Source: Fagopyrum homotropicum
Taxonomy: Eukaryota; Streptophyta; Magnoliopsida; Caryophyllales; Polygonaceae
Direction of reading: 5' to 3'
NCBI GenBank assembly: GCA_033239125.1
Contig: BSWB01000004.1
Coordinates: forward strand, 28,021,501 to 28,085,500
DNA length: 64,000 nucleotides
This document shows, piece after piece, positions 39,601-50,510 of the stretch; position 1 is the first letter of the stretch, and each line of letters opens with the position of its first letter. The notes below the pieces were generated by a model, which searched no databases, had not been told where the DNA came from, and saw nothing but the letters and a program-made list of their open reading frames with translations. The translations under genes were made by a program, and so were the position numbers.

Positions 39601-41344
39601 AGCCATTGGCTATACTATTGATGATTTAGTTGGCATTAAGCCCTCTTTGTGCATGCATAAGATATTGATGGAAGATAACCATAAGCCCTCTATTGAACAT
39701 CAAAGAAGATTGAATCCTATAATGAAAGAGGTAGTCAAGAAAGAGATCATTAAGTTGCTAGATGCGGGAATCATCTACCCTATCTCGGATAGTAAGTGGG
39801 TTAGTCCCGTTCATGTAGTTCCTAAGAAGGGTGGGATGACCGTAGTAACTAATGAGAATAATGAATTAATCCCAACTAGGACGGTTACGGGATGGAGGAT
39901 GTGCATTGATTATAGGAAGTTGAACATGGCCTCTAGGAAAGATCATTTCCCCCTTCCTTTCATTGACCAAATGCTAGAAAGGTTAGCTCAACATTCTCAT
40001 TTTTGCTATTTAGATGGTTATAGTGGATTCTTCCAAATCCCTATCCACCCCGATGACCAAGAAAAAACCACATTTACATGTCCATGGGGAACTTTTGCAT
40101 ATAGGAGAATGCCATTTGGGTTGTGTAATGCACCCGTCACGTTCCAAAGGTGTATGATGGCTATCTTTTCGGAATACATTGAGAATATCATGGAGGTGTT
40201 TATGGATGATTTTTCTGTTTATGGATCTTCCTTTGATAATTGCTTAGCTAACTTGTCATTAGTATTGAAAAGATGTGAGGAGACAAATCTTGTCTTAAAT
40301 TGGGAAAAATGCCACTTCATGGTAAGTGAGGGTATTGTGTTGGGACACTTGGTGTCCAACCGTGGCATTGAGGTTGATAGGGCCAAGATTGAAACGATAG
40401 AGAAGTTGCCACCACCTACCTCGGTGAAAGGGGTAAGGAGTTTCTTAGGGCATGCCGGTTTTTACCGGAGGTTTATTAAAGACTTCTCTAAAATTTCTAA
40501 GCCCCTTACTAACCTACTAATGAAAGATGTTGAGTTTGTTTTCTCCAAGGATTGCCTTGAGGCTTTTTGTAGGTTAAAGAACGCTTTGATCTCCGCACCT
40601 ATCATGCAACCTCCGGATTGGAGTTTACCGTTTGAGATCATGTGTAATGCAAGTGATGTAGCCGTTGGGGCTGTTTTGGGGCAAAGGAAGGATGCCATCT
40701 ATTATGCTAGCAAGACACTAGATGATGCCCAACTCAATTATGCTACCACCGAGAAGGAGTTGCTAGCGGTAGTATATGCATTTGAGAAGTTCCGCTCATA
40801 TCTTGTTGGAGCGAAGGTCATTGTGTATACGGATCATGCTGCGATCCGTTATCTACTTACCAAGAAGGATGCCAAGCCTAGGTTGATTCGGTGGATCTTT
40901 CTTCTTCAAGAATTTGATTTGGAAATCCGGGACAAGAAGGGTCCGAGAACTCTATGGCGGATCACCTTAGTAGACTCCCACCATTGGAGCTTGAGAGAGA
41001 TGACATCCCGATTGATGACTCATTCCGGGACGAGCAATTGCAAATGGTGGAGGAGTGCTTGTTTCCAAGTATCTAGAGGAAGTGAGCCGTGGTATGCCGA
41101 CATTGTGAACTATCTTGTGTGTGAGGAAGTGCCTCCCGATTTGTCATATGCCCAAAGGAAGAAGTTCTTCAAAGATGTGAGGCACTACTATTGGAGTGAC
41201 CCACTTTTGTTCAAGAGAGGGCCAGATGGAATGTTTAGAAGGTGCATACCGGAGGATGAGGTGGAGAGTGTGATCTGCCATTGTCATTCCTTGCCATGTG
41301 GAGGGCATGCTAGCTCACACAAGACATGTGCGAAGGTGTTGTAA
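36632..41344 (+). CDS. E gag-pol: Gag, protease, RT, RNase H and integrase start
   Basis: The frame is open from 36590, but ATG 36632 matches the start of relatives (MQRSRGKDLAPFDPEPEKT). Gag: coiled charged N-terminus, Pro run, capsid domain with SPHQHLMNYEILMETLRP and TWEEMTTEFLTKFFPPSKT, then an Asn-rich tail without a CCHC knuckle. Protease: CDLGASVSIIPLALC and ILGRPFL. The linker holds CCACGGCCGTGG motif copies read as Ser-Thr-Ala-Val or His-Gly-Arg-Gly. RT: KWVSPVHVVPKKGG, CIDYRKLN, FMDDFSVYG. RNase H: the first catalytic residue is changed, Asp to Asn (CNASD, codon 40646-40648), and TDHAAIRYLL is kept. After RNase H a one-base loss shifts the frame through the linker and it is restored before PWYADIV. 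The frame ends at TAA 41342-41344, after the integrase zinc-finger His residues. Confidence 0.88.
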   Translation: MQRSRGKDLAPFDPEPEKTLRSRSKSIRKGKEMAGRDLQAELDEALEQIRLRDELLEEERRLANERQEATRREIDEIRQALVQGELNRQQPPPPPPQPQPAANIRVVPIAIEEPQTLGRRMDPAKRAHSPGVNLGDPATHNYELRPQVLQMIRHNQFGGMEGESPHQHLMNYEILMETLRPPRLENNNHKLRAFSFSLKDKALAWHQSIPQGRVSTWEEMTTEFLTKFFPPSKTTELRGKINAFVMKDRESLFKSWERFKDLLLDCPHHGIPKIELLEIYFKGLDEDSQFKLQSLSGGTFMEKHVDETWEFVEKQALVIEKYSHRKSEGRKAGAYEVSEVTMSNFKLDAINNELKSLRELCATTLKNQATPQVQVQANLSSKEEDVNYMGRGNYNNYQGPRNFNNNRQFNNYRPNHNHPGFSYSNPDGALNPPASTSATPPPKASQEPPPGFSQPPKDRTEMMFEQLLGRLSGLESTVTSISKAQKVLEAQVFQKAGEAHRDLGKLPGRTKDNPRGQVLAITTRSGLSMKDPLPKGNDKRKQVVNEEETLQEGGGKSKDVEPTYVAPPPYKPPLPFPQSRARARLDKHFGKFLELMSKLHINIPFMDAILGMPAYGKFLKEILFNKRKLEEYGEVRMTKRSSELIQTMKEEMSPKLRDPGSFCVPIGVGEVKYEALCDLGASVSIIPLALCNKVGLGEPKPVKMTLYMADRSITDPVGILEDIPVQLGKFYVPIDFVVLDIPADYPVPIILGRPFLATFGCLVDCKNGILSFNIGEENIKFKLSTMMKGPTLDEDVFNIVEREESREVVSSILIKDPLEKVLTLSLMEEGVEEACNEEIKALETLEKETRVEFEVHEGMLNTCKFHGRGVCSTAVELSGKLQKASMATSTAVDVEPTVDPTVIPPEASLIDDQASRSLGGSSFALDSSHPMLFGSSPLDKGPPKLELKPLPSHLKYAFLGNNSTYPVIVNACLNDDELAKLLHELRLHRKAIGYTIDDLVGIKPSLCMHKILMEDNHKPSIEHQRRLNPIMKEVVKKEIIKLLDAGIIYPISDSKWVSPVHVVPKKGGMTVVTNENNELIPTRTVTGWRMCIDYRKLNMASRKDHFPLPFIDQMLERLAQHSHFCYLDGYSGFFQIPIHPDDQEKTTFTCPWGTFAYRRMPFGLCNAPVTFQRCMMAIFSEYIENIMEVFMDDFSVYGSSFDNCLANLSLVLKRCEETNLVLNWEKCHFMVSEGIVLGHLVSNRGIEVDRAKIETIEKLPPPTSVKGVRSFLGHAGFYRRFIKDFSKISKPLTNLLMKDVEFVFSKDCLEAFCRLKNALISAPIMQPPDWSLPFEIMCNASDVAVGAVLGQRKDAIYYASKTLDDAQLNYATTEKELLAVVYAFEKFRSYLVGAKVIVYTDHAAIRYLLTKKDAKPRLIRWIFLLQEFDLEIRDKKGPRTLWRITLVDSHHWSLREMTSRLMTHSGTSNCKWWRSACFQVSRGSEPWYADIVNYLVCEEVPPDLSYAQRKKFFKDVRHYYWSDPLLFKRGPDGMFRRCIPEDEVESVICHCHSLPCGGHASSHKTCAKVL

Positions 41345-42365
41345 TCGGGCTTCTTTTGGCCAAGTTTGTTCAAGGATGTGCAAAGCTTTGTAGTAGCTTG
41401 TGATGCTTGCCAAAGGACGGGCAACATCTCAAGGAGGAATGAGATGCCCTTGAACAACATACAAGAAGTGGAAATATTTGATGTGTGGGGTGTGGACTTC
41501 ATGGGACCATTCCCTTCTTCATGTGGCAACCTCTACATCCTATTGGCGGTTGACTATGTTTCAAGATGGGTGGAGGCAATTGCCTCTCCTACAAATGATG
41601 CCAAGGTGGTGGTGCGGTTCTTCAACCGAGTGATCTTTCCTAGGTTTGGAACACCAAGGGTGATCATAAGTGATGGAGGGAAGCACTTCACCAATAGGAA
41701 CTTTGGAGCACTTTTGGCTAAGTATGGGGTGACTCACAAAGGTGGCAACACCTTACCATCCCCAAGCTAGTGGCCAAGTGGAGATCTCCAACCGGAAGAT
41801 CAAGGGAATTCTTGAGAAGACGGTCTCTAGGACGAGAAAGGATTGGGCTATGAAGCTCGATGATGCCTTGTGGGCATATAGAACCGCTTTCAAGACACCA
41901 ATTGGCACCACTACCTACAAGTTAGTCTATGGCAAGTCTTGCCACCTTCCGGTAGAGATGGAGCATAGAGCTTATTGGGCCATTAAGTGGCTAAATTTTG
42001 ACCTCAAGGAGGCCGGAGAGAAGAGGTTGCTTGATATGAATGCTCTTGAGGAGATCCGGTTGGATGCCTATGAGAATTCCCGGATCTACAAGGAGAGAAC
42101 CAAATGGTGGCATGGCAAGCGCCTCATCCCGAAGGAGTTAAGTGAAGGCGACCTTGTCCTTCTCTTCAACTCAAGGCTGCGGCTTTTCCTCGGAAAGCTT
42201 AAATCAAGATGGACCGGGTCATATGTGGTGAAGAAGATCTTCCCCCATGGAGCCATTGAGATAGGAGGGGAGCATTGTGGAGATTTCAAGGTGAATGGGC
42301 ACCGGTTGAAGAAGTATATCCCGGGAGCTCCGGTGGATATGATTGCCCCACTTCACCTAGAATGA
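41345..42365 (+). pseudogene. E: integrase core and C-terminal domain, broken
   Basis: Continues integrase after the TAA: CDACQRTGNISRRNEMP, catalytic Asp (GVDFMGPFPSS), Asp (ISDGGKHF), a one-base gain near 41740 (ACAAAGGTGG) that shifts frame, then Glu (QVEISNRKIKGIL), DALWAYRTAFKTPIG, and the RWTGSYVV region, ending at 42365. There is no chromodomain. All three catalytic acids remain, so the break is one nonsense codon and one base. Confidence 0.85.
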
Positions 42366-42793
42366 GATGCCCCCGAGTTTGGTCAAGCTAATGACCTTAA
42401 AGAAGCGCTTGGTGGGAGGCAACCCATTGGTAACGTTCTCCCTTTTTCGTTTTGTTTTTTTTGTTTTTAATTTTTCTGTTTTTGTGTGTTTTGTGTGCTT
42501 TGTGTGTGCTAGAATCTTGGTAGCATTGGAAGCCTTGCATGGCATGTGAATAATGATGATGAGTCCCTCATCAATTATGGGTGGAGCGGACGCGGAACTT
42601 GGACGGCTAGCGGTGCCTAGCGCGGGTCCCGACGCTTTGATGAACACTTAGAGCTCTCTACCATTGTTGATAGGATCATCCACCATCAATCCACTTGAGA
42701 AACCCCAAATACCATAGCAAACCATTTTTACATTGTGAGAACCCTCTTTCACTCTTCTTTACTTCATTTACACATTGGGGACAATGTGTTTCT

Positions 42794-42808
42794 AAGTATG
42801 GGGTGGGG
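42794..42808 (+). promoter_or_regulatory. E: internal polypurine-like copy
   Basis: AAGTATGGGGTGGGG, matching the LTR-adjacent copy for the first 11 bases, 1.2 kb upstream of it. Confidence 0.45.
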
Positions 42809-44025
42809 TTTGCATGATCCTTTGCATGATGAGCATCTAGGATAGCTTAATATTATCACATATCTTGCATTGTATATACTCATTTCGAAAAAAAACAAAA
42901 AATCAGAAAATTAAAAAAAAATTTGTGCTTTCTAGGCTTGGATATGACCCTAATGATGAATTTTGTCATGTGGATTGGCTATGGATGGCTTTATGTTTTA
43001 AATTGATGAATGCATATGTGGACTTGAAGTACTTATCTTGAATCCCATGAATGGATTGTGATCATGATGTTTGCCTAGAATGGATTGAGTATTGAAAGTC
43101 GAAATTACATGCTAGTTCTTGCACACCATCTAGGAATGAATGAGGCAATTCATCTTTCTCTACTTCTCATCTTGATCATGATTGCTTGAGCACCTCAACT
43201 GATATAAATTTGACCTCTTTTGACCCATCCGGGAATAGGAGCATGTTAGTGTGTTGATGTGTGTGAAAAGCAAGTGTGGGGTGAAGATGTTGATAAAAGA
43301 ATGTCATGAATAAAATGCTGAATTTGTTGTGAAAGTGTAGACAAAAATATAGGTTTGGGGACGTTGGTTTAAATGACAAGTAACTCGGCACCATTCACAT
43401 AATCGGGTGTTTGTGCCTTGCCAAAGTCAAATAAACCAATAGTCCTAACGAGTTTTGGTATGTGTGCCCGGTGTGGATGCACCTCGAAAAATAGAAAAAG
43501 CCCGAGGATGGCTAATCACCAAGGTTTCGGCTTTTGTACACCAATGCCATTGTCTCAAAAATAAGTGAAAGAAAAAGAAAAGAAAGAAAAGATGGAGAAA
43601 ATATACACTGAGGGAAGTTGATCGAGGACAAAATTGTGGAGTTAGTTCCATTCCCGGATTAGCATCACATAGCCTAGAAAAAATCCCCACCTAATCACAA
43701 CGTTTCTTGGCCTTTTAGCTCACAAGCCCTTGTGACCTATTTGCATGTGTGTATGACTTAGTAATCTAGATTGGATATGCTCTTGATCATCTTGACTTCT
43801 TCATTTTTTACATTTCATGCATGCTTCCGAGTTAAGTACAATTGTCTTTCCGTGCCTTCATTTGTTAGATGCATGATTGCTTGTCCATTGCCACAAAACA
43901 TGACTATGAAGGTGATCCAATATTAGAAGCACAACTCCAAAAAGATTTTGCCATTTTTCTGCATACATAAATCATGTCATCCCTTAGTCTATAGTTGGGA
44001 ATTTGCTCGGGGACGAGCAAACCTT

Positions 44026-44040
44026 AAGTATGGGGTATTT
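44026..44040 (+). promoter_or_regulatory. E: polypurine tract
   Basis: AAGTATGGGGTATTT, one T before the 3' LTR, with GCTCGGGGACGAGC hairpin just upstream. The 15 bases are the same as in A, B and D although the LTRs are a different family. Confidence 0.75.
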
Positions 44041-44041
44041 T

Positions 44042-45866
44042 TGATAACACGATTTATGACTTAGGATTAGGCACTCATTTAGATATATTTTCCACTCATT
44101 CATGCATGGTCTAGCATTAGTTCACGACGTTTTCACTCAAATCATTTATTTTGTCGAGATAGACGTCTACGCGGACTTTTGCTTGCTTTATAGGTATTTT
44201 GGGAGATTTGGGAGCTTAATCGATGCATTCGAGAGTCACTCCTCGAGTTGACACACTTTCGGACTCATTGGAATGCAAGCTAAGGGCTAAGGAGGACTCA
44301 TGGAACCTAGTCAACACAAGACATGCACCAAATGGATGACTTAATGATCCAAGGCAAAGCTGAAGCACCAAACCACGGTTCACTGAAGGTCCACGGCTGT
44401 GGAACCAACCGTGGTTTTTGCCAGATGGTTGTGACAGCTGTGCCACGATCTCATGGCTCACTCTAGCAAGGTTGTAGTATAAAAGTGGTCCTGCAAGGCT
44501 GAGAGAAGGCATCTTGGAGCAGCCATCCATTATCCCCTATCATCCAATCAAAAACATTCTGAAACAAGAAGATTCTCTTGGGAGAAGCTACCATTGAAGG
44601 AAGAAGAAGAGCTCCATTGGAGAGGAAGGAGAAGAACACACCATTGCTAGCACTTGATATGTTTTGTAGTGAAGAAATTCGGAATCGTTTTCTAGGGTTG
44701 TAAGAATCGTTTGAACCTTCTTTTGGAAGGGTTGTGAGTCTTTCTAATCTTAATTTCAGCTTGGTTTTGTTTGCTTCACTTGTTCATCTCTTTCTTTTCA
44801 TTATCTTGCAAATGGAAGCCATGATTTTATGCTTGATGATTTCAATTGTTATGATGCATATTGTAGGCTAAATAGATGCGATTCTAGGGCAAGGAAAGGA
44901 TGGTTATGGCTAAGACTATGATAGGATGAACTTAGATTTGCTTTTGGATGACTTGTTTACTTGAACGAAGCCTCTGTTGGAGTCCACGGTTAGTTCTTGC
45001 CATTCCACGGCCGTGGAAGGTGTAGAACAGCCCGTGGTTTCCCTGGTTCGATGGATCTAAGCTTTAGATTGTTAGAAAGTTGAAATCCTAGTGTTTGTTG
45101 AGTTAAATCTACCCTAGGGTGACCTAGTGTTAGCAACTAAGTGTTAGAAGAGACCTACCCGGTGGTTCTTACTCTTAGATTTCAAGGATGACAAACCCTA
45201 GGTAGTGGTGAGCCTCATAAGCCGCCATTGGACTAAGTGTGCTAGGATAGTTGTTTAGGACTAACCCTTTCGAGACTTACCCGGTGAGGATAGGTTAGAT
45301 CCCTAGGTGACAATCCGGTTTGTGTAGAATTTCCTCCCTTAGACTCTTTGAGACCTATCCGGTGACGAGACCTTAGGAACGGACTAGTGGACATGAGACC
45401 TACCCGGTGATTGATCCCAATCTAGAAACACTCACTCCCAACATATCAATAGTTAGTCCAAGGAATGATTAGATAGCTTGAGTCTTATGCCATAATCAGA
45501 ATTTCCAACCCCTAGAATCCGCCTTTCTCTTTTGATTCATATCTCGTGTTCAGCTTGTTTGTTTATGTTGATTCGTTAGTTCAGTTGATCGTTTACTTTG
45601 CATGATTTGTGATCCTTGATTGATCACCTAAAAACCAACCAAAAACATTGAGATTTTCATTTCTTTATTTCTTCCTTTTTTCTTAACCTAAATCTTCACT
45701 AAACTTAATCATAAATCGAATCAATCTCACCTTAGTCTTTGTGTTCGACCTCGGAATACTATCCCTACTACAAACGTCCCGTACATTGCGGGTTCGCTAG
45801 GAGTTAGGAAAAATATAACGAGTATAAATTTAAAGCTTATTGTGTGCACACGTTCTTAGCTTAACA
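44042..45866 (+). repeat. E: 3' LTR (1825 bp)
   Basis: TGATAACACG to TAGCTTAACA. It carries CCACGGCCGTGG at 45005-45016 and a mutated copy near 44392, TATA AGTATAAAAGTGG near 44477, and four GAGACYTAYCCGGT repeats (about 45150-45410). It is uninterrupted, unlike the 5' LTR. Confidence 0.94.
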
Positions 45867-47303
45867 ATGGCCTCCAGCACCGCAACTTTCTTTTCCGGCT
45901 GGGACGAACTCGATCCTTGCTCCTGGCTCTTCAATGGAGTTGAAGAAGAAGAAGAAGAGAGGAAAGGATTAGAGGAGTCATTCGATTTGGAGTTAGAGTA
46001 AGGGTTACCCGAATTTTGGTTGTTTGCCCTCCAATTATTGTTATTGGATCCTCTATTGTTGTTGTAGTTGTTGTTCCGGGAACCGTTGTTGTTGTTCCGG
46101 TAACTACTGTTGTTCCTTGATCCTTGATCTTCCTTCTTGGTTTGAGCAACTAAGAGTTCCTTCAATTGCTTCACACCATTCTTCAAAGAAGTGAGTTGAT
46201 CATTGTTAGGTGGAGCATCTTGACAGTTGACTCTTTTAACTCCACCTTCAGCTCCTTGGTGGGAGTATTTCTCCATGTGCAAAGCTTGCTTCTCTATGAA
46301 CTCTCAAGCTTCGTCAATCGGCATGTCCATGAACGTGCCGGCGGATAGTAGTTGAAGGTTGGACTGGGTGTTTCCGTCCAGTCCCTTGAAGTATATCTCC
46401 AACAACTCTATCTTTGGAATCCCATGATGTGGGCAATCCAAAAGAATGTCTTTAAATATCTCCCATTACTTGGACAAGCTCTCCTTGTCCTTCATGATGA
46501 ATGCAATAATCTTCCTTCTCATTTCAGCAGTTTTAGAGGGGGGAAAGAATTTAGTTAAGAACTCTGTCGTCATCTCCTCCCAAGTATTGATTTTTGCTGG
46601 AGGAAGAGATTGATACCAAGTAAGTGTTCTATCTTTCAAAGAGAAGTAGAAAGGCCTTAGCTTGTAGTTGTTGTTTTCTATTCTTGAAGGTCTCAAGGTC
46701 TCCATCAAGATCTCATAGTTTTGTAGATGTTGATGCGGAGATTCCCTCTCTAGCCCTCCAAACTGGCATTGGCGAATCATGGAAAGAACTTGCGGTCGAA
46801 GCTCATAATCATGGTCCGTTGGATCACCTAGGTTGACTCCTGGACGCCTCAGTTGTTGATCGGGGTCCATCCTTTGCCCTAGGGTCTGTGGAATACCTGC
46901 AAAAAGAGCATCTCGGACTGGCATCCGAGGTGGAAGTATCTCGGACTGGCATCCGAGGTGGAAGTATCTCGGCCGGGGCAGCAAGTACTGGATTCTGCCT
47001 CGGTCGAGGATCTGGAGTAGGGTCTTGCCTCGATCGAGGATCTGGGTTCGGTCGAGGTAGATACTGGTCTCGTAAAGCCGCCATATCTGCTTCGATCGCC
47101 TCATTCCTTGTGTGAGTTTCTTCCCTTTCCAATCTCAGCTCTTCCTTGTTGAGGCGTAGTTGTTCTAACGCCTCCTTCAATTCGGCCTCAAGATCGCAAT
47201 TATCCTGATTGGCCATCTTCGCTTCTTTCAAGCGTCTTTTGTATGTCTTTTCTGGTTCGGGATTGTAAGGAACGATTTCCTTCCCATCGCGGGTTCTTCG
47301 CAT
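45867..47303 (-). pseudogene. D gag: N-terminal part, multiply broken
   Basis: Start ATG 47303 (MRRTRDGKEIVPYNPEPEKT). Charged coil region LEAELKEALEQLRLNKEELRLE, then a 28-bp tandem duplication (46910-46965) that shifts frame, the capsid-like domain (ESPHQHLQNYEILMETLRPS, LTWYQSLPPAKINTWEEM), in-frame stops near 46470 and 46310, then an Asn-rich tail, ending in AVLEAI where E begins. The remaining gag codons resume at 21907 on the other side of E. Most similar to B gag. Confidence 0.85.
46910..46965 (-). repeat. D gag: 28-bp tandem duplication
   Basis: Two identical 28-bp units (46910-46937, 46938-46965), each with CTCGGACTGGCATCCGAGG; B has one unit. 28 is not a multiple of three, so gag is frameshifted. 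Confidence 0.9.
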
Positions 47304-47408
47304 AAACCTAAGAAAAAGAACCTGCGAAAGTCACTCAAGTAGAGTGGTTAGTAGAAACAAGGGCAAGCGCCCCGAAAGCCAACCGCAACCGGCTCGGTCT
47401 AGACCAAG

Positions 47409-47426
47409 TCCCCGGCAACGGCGCCA
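47409..47426 (-). promoter_or_regulatory. D: primer-binding site (tRNA-Asp)
   Basis: TGGCGCCGTTGCCGGGGA on the minus strand, six bases from the 5' LTR. Confidence 0.9.
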
Positions 47427-47432
47427 AAAACT

Positions 47433-49197
47433 TGTTCGCTCCAAACGGTGTGTGCAAGCTTTAAATTTATAAGCCTAGATGTAAGCTTAAAACAAGGATG
47501 TGAACCCGCAGTGTACGGGTCAATCGTAGTAAAAAGCAAGAAATTCCAAGGGTCGATCACAGGGATTAGTGAAACAAAGCAAGTGTAGGTTGTCTATTTA
47601 ATTACTAACCACAAAAGCAATTAAAGCAATCAAAGGTGATAAAAAAGTCAATTAAGGAAATATGCAATTCTAGGGATTAAAGCATCTAGTTGTGGTTCCA
47701 ACTCAAGATCTAAAGATAAGCGGACAAAGCTAAGATTTTGCAAAGGGAAGGTGTTTCTAAAGCGGAGTAGATCACCGGGTAAGTCTCACTACTCACTAAT
47801 CCCAAACCGTAACTCCTATTACCGGGTAAGTCTCAAGGAATTAAGGAAAAGAACTATAGCCTCAAACCAACACACCGCCTAAGGGAATAGAATCAACCTT
47901 TACCGGGTAAGTCTCAGGCTAACTCACAAAGATGGAATGGAAGCACACTCAAACCCCAATAAAGGATAAACCTTTATTACCTACACTTATGATCTTAGGT
48001 AAACAAACAAAGGAATTACCGGGTAAGTCTCATCCTACGCTTGCATTGAACCAGGAAAGGTGTAATAAAAATAGGATTTGGCAACTCTAACACTTAACTC
48101 TCAGTTTCGGATCAGAAAGGGTCACCTCGGTCAGACGAATTTCACCCCGGCCGAGATGTTCATCGACTGAACGAGATGTTCTAGGGTTAAGGATAAAGAC
48201 TCGAGCTTTCAGGGTCCTACTGTGATTAAGATTATTCTATCATTGTTTTTCCCACAACCTTTAGCCAATCACCCTAGAATCACACAAGGAAATTAGCCAC
48301 TCATCATCATGAATGAAATAATCAAATATAAGGGAAGGAAGTGAATAATTGAACACAAAAACCTTAAGAAAAAGGTTTCAATAACTGAATCAATTATCAA
48401 ACAAACAAGCGTTTCTTGGATCACAATCCAATGAGACAATCAACAAGAAGGGAATCTAAGAGAATCTTACAAAACCCTTCACAAAAGCTATAAAAGCTAT
48501 CAACTTCCTTCCTTCAATCTTCCTTCAACCTTTCAAAAAGGTTCTTCAAATCTCCCCGCTGTAGTGGATGTTTTCCAGCTGTAAGCGGATGTCTAAGCAC
48601 CGTTAGCGGATGTCGAATTTGTGGAAAATCCAACCCTTTTTATAGGAAAATTACCTCCCAAAGATAAAAGATCTTAGAAAGATATTTTCCCATAAATTAG
48701 GTAAAATATATGAGTTGAATTATCTTCTTCCTTCCAGGAATCCAGCCTAAAAATATAAGATCCTCTTTCCAAAAATAAAAGATCACAGCCAAGAAAAAAA
48801 TATATCTCGCCGCGTCCAAGGTGTTCGCCTCGGTCGAGCAGCTCCTCTGGATCACCTCGGTCGAGATGGTACTGTAGCTGACCGAGGTGACTCTAAACTG
48901 AATGTAAAATCTCTCAAATCTGGTCCAAAGTGAATCTTCAATCCATTTCCATGCTTCCTGCATTATTCCTTAAGCTCCTGAATGTAGCTCCAATGACTCC
49001 TTAGCTCCTTTAGCTCCATTTCGATGCAAAACGTGCCATTTTACCTACAATTACAACGAAACTTGGTGTAGACCTCGATTCCCGCAAAGGTAGATGTAAT
49101 GACAATATAATCACATAATATACATCCAAACATGCACATTATTGAAGATAAAACGTCTAAACATGTCCCAAAATATAGACTATAATTCATGCTATCA
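47433..49197 (-). repeat. D: 5' LTR (1765 bp)
   Basis: Partner of 13809-15571; the same motif clusters, TATA and four repeats are present in the same order. It ends against F's RT at ACTAT (49198-49202). Confidence 0.93.
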
Positions 49198-49202
49198 ACT
49201 AT

Positions 49203-50507
49203 TTGGAAATAACCCGAATATCCATCAAGGAAGCAGTAGTACTGATGACCTACAAGACGTTCCAACATTTGGTCAATAAAAGGTAATGGGAATTGGTCTT
49301 TTCGTGTTACCTTGTTGAACTTGCGGTAGTCAATGCAAACTCCCCATCCGGTTTGTGTTTTGCTCGGGACCATTTCTCCATGTTGATTTTCCACCATGGT
49401 GATGCCTCCTTTCTTCGGAACCACTTGGGTTGGACTAACGCAAGTTCTATCCGAAATAGGGAAGATCATATCCGCTTGGAGGAGCTTCAACACTTCCTTC
49501 TTGACCACATCCATCATTAGCGGAAACAACCTCCGTTGAGGTTGCCTAGAGGGTTTGGCTTCATCCTCAAGTAAGATCCTATGCATGCACGTTGAAGGGC
49601 TTATCCCTTTGATGTCCGCAATGGTCCACTCAAGGGCCGTCTTGTGCTCTTTTAGCACTTTCACCAACTTGTCTTCTTGACCGGTAGTCAACTTGTTGAA
49701 GATGATCACCGGCAAGGTATTGTGTTTCCCAAGGAAAACGTACTTTAGGTGTGACGGAAGGTCCTTCAATTCTATTTCTGGTGCCTGCACTATAGACGGA
49801 ACAAGTTTCTCGCTTGGTGTTAGTAGAGTGGGCCCAATGGCGAAATTGGAGGTAGGTAGCCTTTTATGCCCATCTAATTGGGCTAGGACCTCCTTCATGC
49901 TGGATGTTAATATATAATCTGATTTGAAACCATCTATGTCATGCTCGATTACATTTTTCAATTCATCAACATCAGAATTATCAAATACATCTTGCACAAA
50001 AGGTTCAACAATTTCAATAGCACATAAAGAATGATCATCACTAGGAAATCTCATTGCATCGTAGATGTCAAATTCCACTACTTCACCATCAAACTCCATG
50101 GTTAGTTTGCCACTAACATAGTCAATTTTAGTCCTAGCAGTTTTCGGAAATGGCCTACCTAACAGTATCGGTGCAGTATGCAAATCATTTTCAATATCCA
50201 TTACAAAGAAATCAGTAGGAAATATTAGGTTATCTACCATTACTAATACATCTTCAATTATCCCTTTCGGGTACACATTAGATCTATCAGCAAGTTGTAC
50301 TACAATCCTAGTTTCCATTAATGGCTCAAGGCCAAGTGATTTGTAAATAGAATATGGTAAAACATTTATAGAAGCACCAAGATTAAGCATTGCTTTATCA
50401 AAACGGGTTTCCCCTATAACACAAGGAATGCTTACCATGCCTGGATCGCTGCACTTCTTGGGCATTCTCCGTTGGAAAACAGTCGACACATGCTCACTTA
50501 CTTGCAC
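49203..50507 (-). pseudogene. F pol: protease and RT N-terminal half
   Basis: Minus strand. Protease signature reads LNLGASINVLPYSIY: the catalytic Asp is Asn (codon at 50382-50384), so this protease should be dead. The ILLGRPF motif follows. An acidic linker leads to RT: PEIELKDLPSHLKYVFLG, VSPTQVVPKKGG, GVCIDYRKFNKVTRKDQFPLPFIDQMLERLVG, CFLDGYSGYFQI, cut there by D. The other half of RT is at 12742-13808. The frame continues past 49203 into D's LTR only by chance. Confidence 0.86.
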
Positions 50508-50510
50508 TTT

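Larger units (their letters stand above)
42366..44041 (+). other. E: 3' non-coding region, no ORF-1
   Basis: Starts with the conserved GGGAGGCAACCCATTGG stretch (about 42414). No ORF-1 homologue and no ORF worth reporting. An internal polypurine-like copy (42794-42808) follows TTGGGGACAATG. The block shared with A, B and D lies at about 43340-43760, with the core AACTCGGCACCATTCACATA (43382-43401). The region ends at the polypurine tract. Confidence 0.7.
22229..45866 (+). mobile_element. Element E: Athila-type element, third family, split by element B
   Basis: 5' LTR in two pieces (22229-23036 and 35468-36490), tRNA-Asp primer site, gag-protease-RT-RNase H frame, broken integrase, a 1.7-kb 3' non-coding region without ORF-1, polypurine tract, 3' LTR 44042-45866. 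The LTRs differ little by eye, apart from a 6-bp indel near 22386. The flanks do not match (GGAAG left, ATGGC right), so no normal target duplication is seen. Confidence 0.93.
13809..49197 (-). mobile_element. Element D: Athila-type element, RT-less, split by element E
   Basis: LTRs at 47433-49197 (5') and 13809-15571 (3') are nearly identical by eye and share TGATAGCATG...GCGAACA ends. Flanks are GCTAT (13804-13808) and ACTAT (49198-49202), a 5-bp target duplication with one change; F's RT sequence continues across it. Internally: gag (interrupted by E plus a 0.3-kb RT fragment), protease, no RT-RNase H, integrase, leader, ORF-1 relic, 3' non-coding region. Confidence 0.93.

Noticed and set aside
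49041..49202. Continuation of F's RT frame into a hydrophobic tail
   Set aside because: These codons are D's LTR read by chance after the insertion; not a real C-terminus.
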